16,880 nt of DNA. It comes from Frankiaceae bacterium. GTDB lineage: Bacteria; Actinomycetota; Actinomycetes; Mycobacteriales; SCTD01. Below are positions 16,578 to 16,880 of the stretch, one piece after another. The translations under genes and the position numbers were made by a program. The stretch spans positions 1 through 16,880 of the forward strand of contig CANKBT010000020.1 in the NCBI GenBank assembly GCA_947479995.1, in the 5' to 3' direction. The notes beneath the pieces were generated by a model. The model had not been told where the DNA came from and did not search any database. It worked only from the letters and a program-made list of their open reading frames with translations. Positions within the stretch are counted from its first letter, which is position 1. Every line of letters begins with the position of its first letter.

Positions 16578-16880
16578 GTGGTCGAGGCACTGGTGCTCAA
16601 CGCGACGTACGAGCCGCTGTGCGTCGTCCCGTCGCGCCGCGCGGTCGTGCTCTGCCTCACCAGCAAGGCGGTGGCCGTCGCCGACACCGGCACCGTCGTG
16701 CACAGCGCTCGCACCTCGCTGCCGGTGCCGTCGGTCGTGCGGCTGACCCGCTTCGTGCGGGTGCCGTACCGCGCGACCGTGCCGCTGACGCGCAAGGCGG
16801 TGTTCGCCCGCGACGGCGGCCGCTGCGTCTACTGCGGCGCCGCGGCGACGAGCCTGGACCACGTCGTGCCCAAGAGCCGA
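16578..16880 (+). CDS. HNH endonuclease, 5' part (cut by window end)
   Basis: An open frame of 101 codons runs to the last base of the window. It starts MVEALVLNATYEPLCVV and continues with VPSVVRLTRFVRVPYRATVPLTRKAVFARDGGRCVYCG, then SLDHVVPKSR. CVYCG is the first zinc-binding CxxC and DHVVPKSR is the start of the HNH catalytic motif; the second zinc knuckle and the final His lie beyond the window. This arrangement matches a conserved actinobacterial HNH protein of about 165 residues with unknown substrate. The GTG at 16578 is preceded by GGGGAGG about 9 nt upstream and by a -10-like CAGACT (16547-16552). Confidence 0.88.
   Translation, partial: MVEALVLNATYEPLCVVPSRRAVVLCLTSKAVAVADTGTVVHSARTSLPVPSVVRLTRFVRVPYRATVPLTRKAVFARDGGRCVYCGAAATSLDHVVPKSR

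Overview
The window looks like ordinary chromosome from a very high-G+C actinobacterium (by eye about three quarters G+C, with almost every third codon position G or C). Supporting signs are many GTG starts, many TAnnnT -10 hexamers exactly 6-7 nt before a start codon (leaderless mRNAs), and actinobacterial families: an AccA1/AccD1/AcdH-type operon, a WS/DGAT acyltransferase, GlbO, and an actinobacterial HNH protein. I see no integrase, transposase, phage gene or CRISPR array.

Layout. (1) 1-730: tRNA-His(GTG) and oligoribonuclease orn, both on the minus strand. orn is divergent from a HerA-like ATPase (727-2280, plus) through a tiny shared promoter with overlapping -10 boxes. (2) 2281-4248: two small orphan OmpR-type winged-helix proteins, each preceded by direct repeats about 22 bp apart, then an AlkZ/YcaQ-like (HTH_42) probable DNA glycosylase whose start is preceded by a nine-codon in-frame ORF. 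(3) 4249-4653: a stretch rich in inverted repeats, then tRNA-Arg(TCT) on the minus strand. (4) 4654-5136: a small unknown membrane protein, tail to tail with (5) 5133-9816: a minus-strand operon accD1-accA1-acdH (3-methylcrotonyl-CoA carboxylase beta and alpha subunits plus a branched-chain acyl-CoA dehydrogenase). A divergent TetR regulator (9865-10395) faces it, and a palindromic operator overlaps both promoters. (6) 10392-11777: WS/DGAT wax ester/triacylglycerol synthase (minus), tail to tail with tetR. (7) 11970-14573, plus: an SSB paralogue without the acidic tip, the ABC-F protein EttA, and a VanZ-like membrane protein that apparently starts at CTG. (8) 14586-16531, minus: an uncharacterised membrane protein, an MscS-type channel and the truncated haemoglobin GlbO. 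(9) 16578-16880: the 5' part of an HNH endonuclease cut by the window edge.

How it works together. The clearest functional unit is the TetR-controlled catabolic operon: AcdH would dehydrogenate branched acyl-CoAs (isovaleryl-CoA to 3-methylcrotonyl-CoA) and AccA1/AccD1 would carboxylate the product in leucine breakdown. The neighbouring WS/DGAT could store acyl-CoA as neutral lipid, but nothing links the two beyond adjacency. The two winged-helix genes and the glycosylase form a compact set whose joint role is unknown. The most unusual observations concern compaction: divergent promoters sharing the TA of their -10 boxes (twice), convergent genes sharing a CTAG double stop (twice), and one palindrome holding both stop codons of a convergent pair. 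I found no clearly new multi-gene system; the orphan winged-helix pair with its phased repeats is the best candidate for something undescribed.
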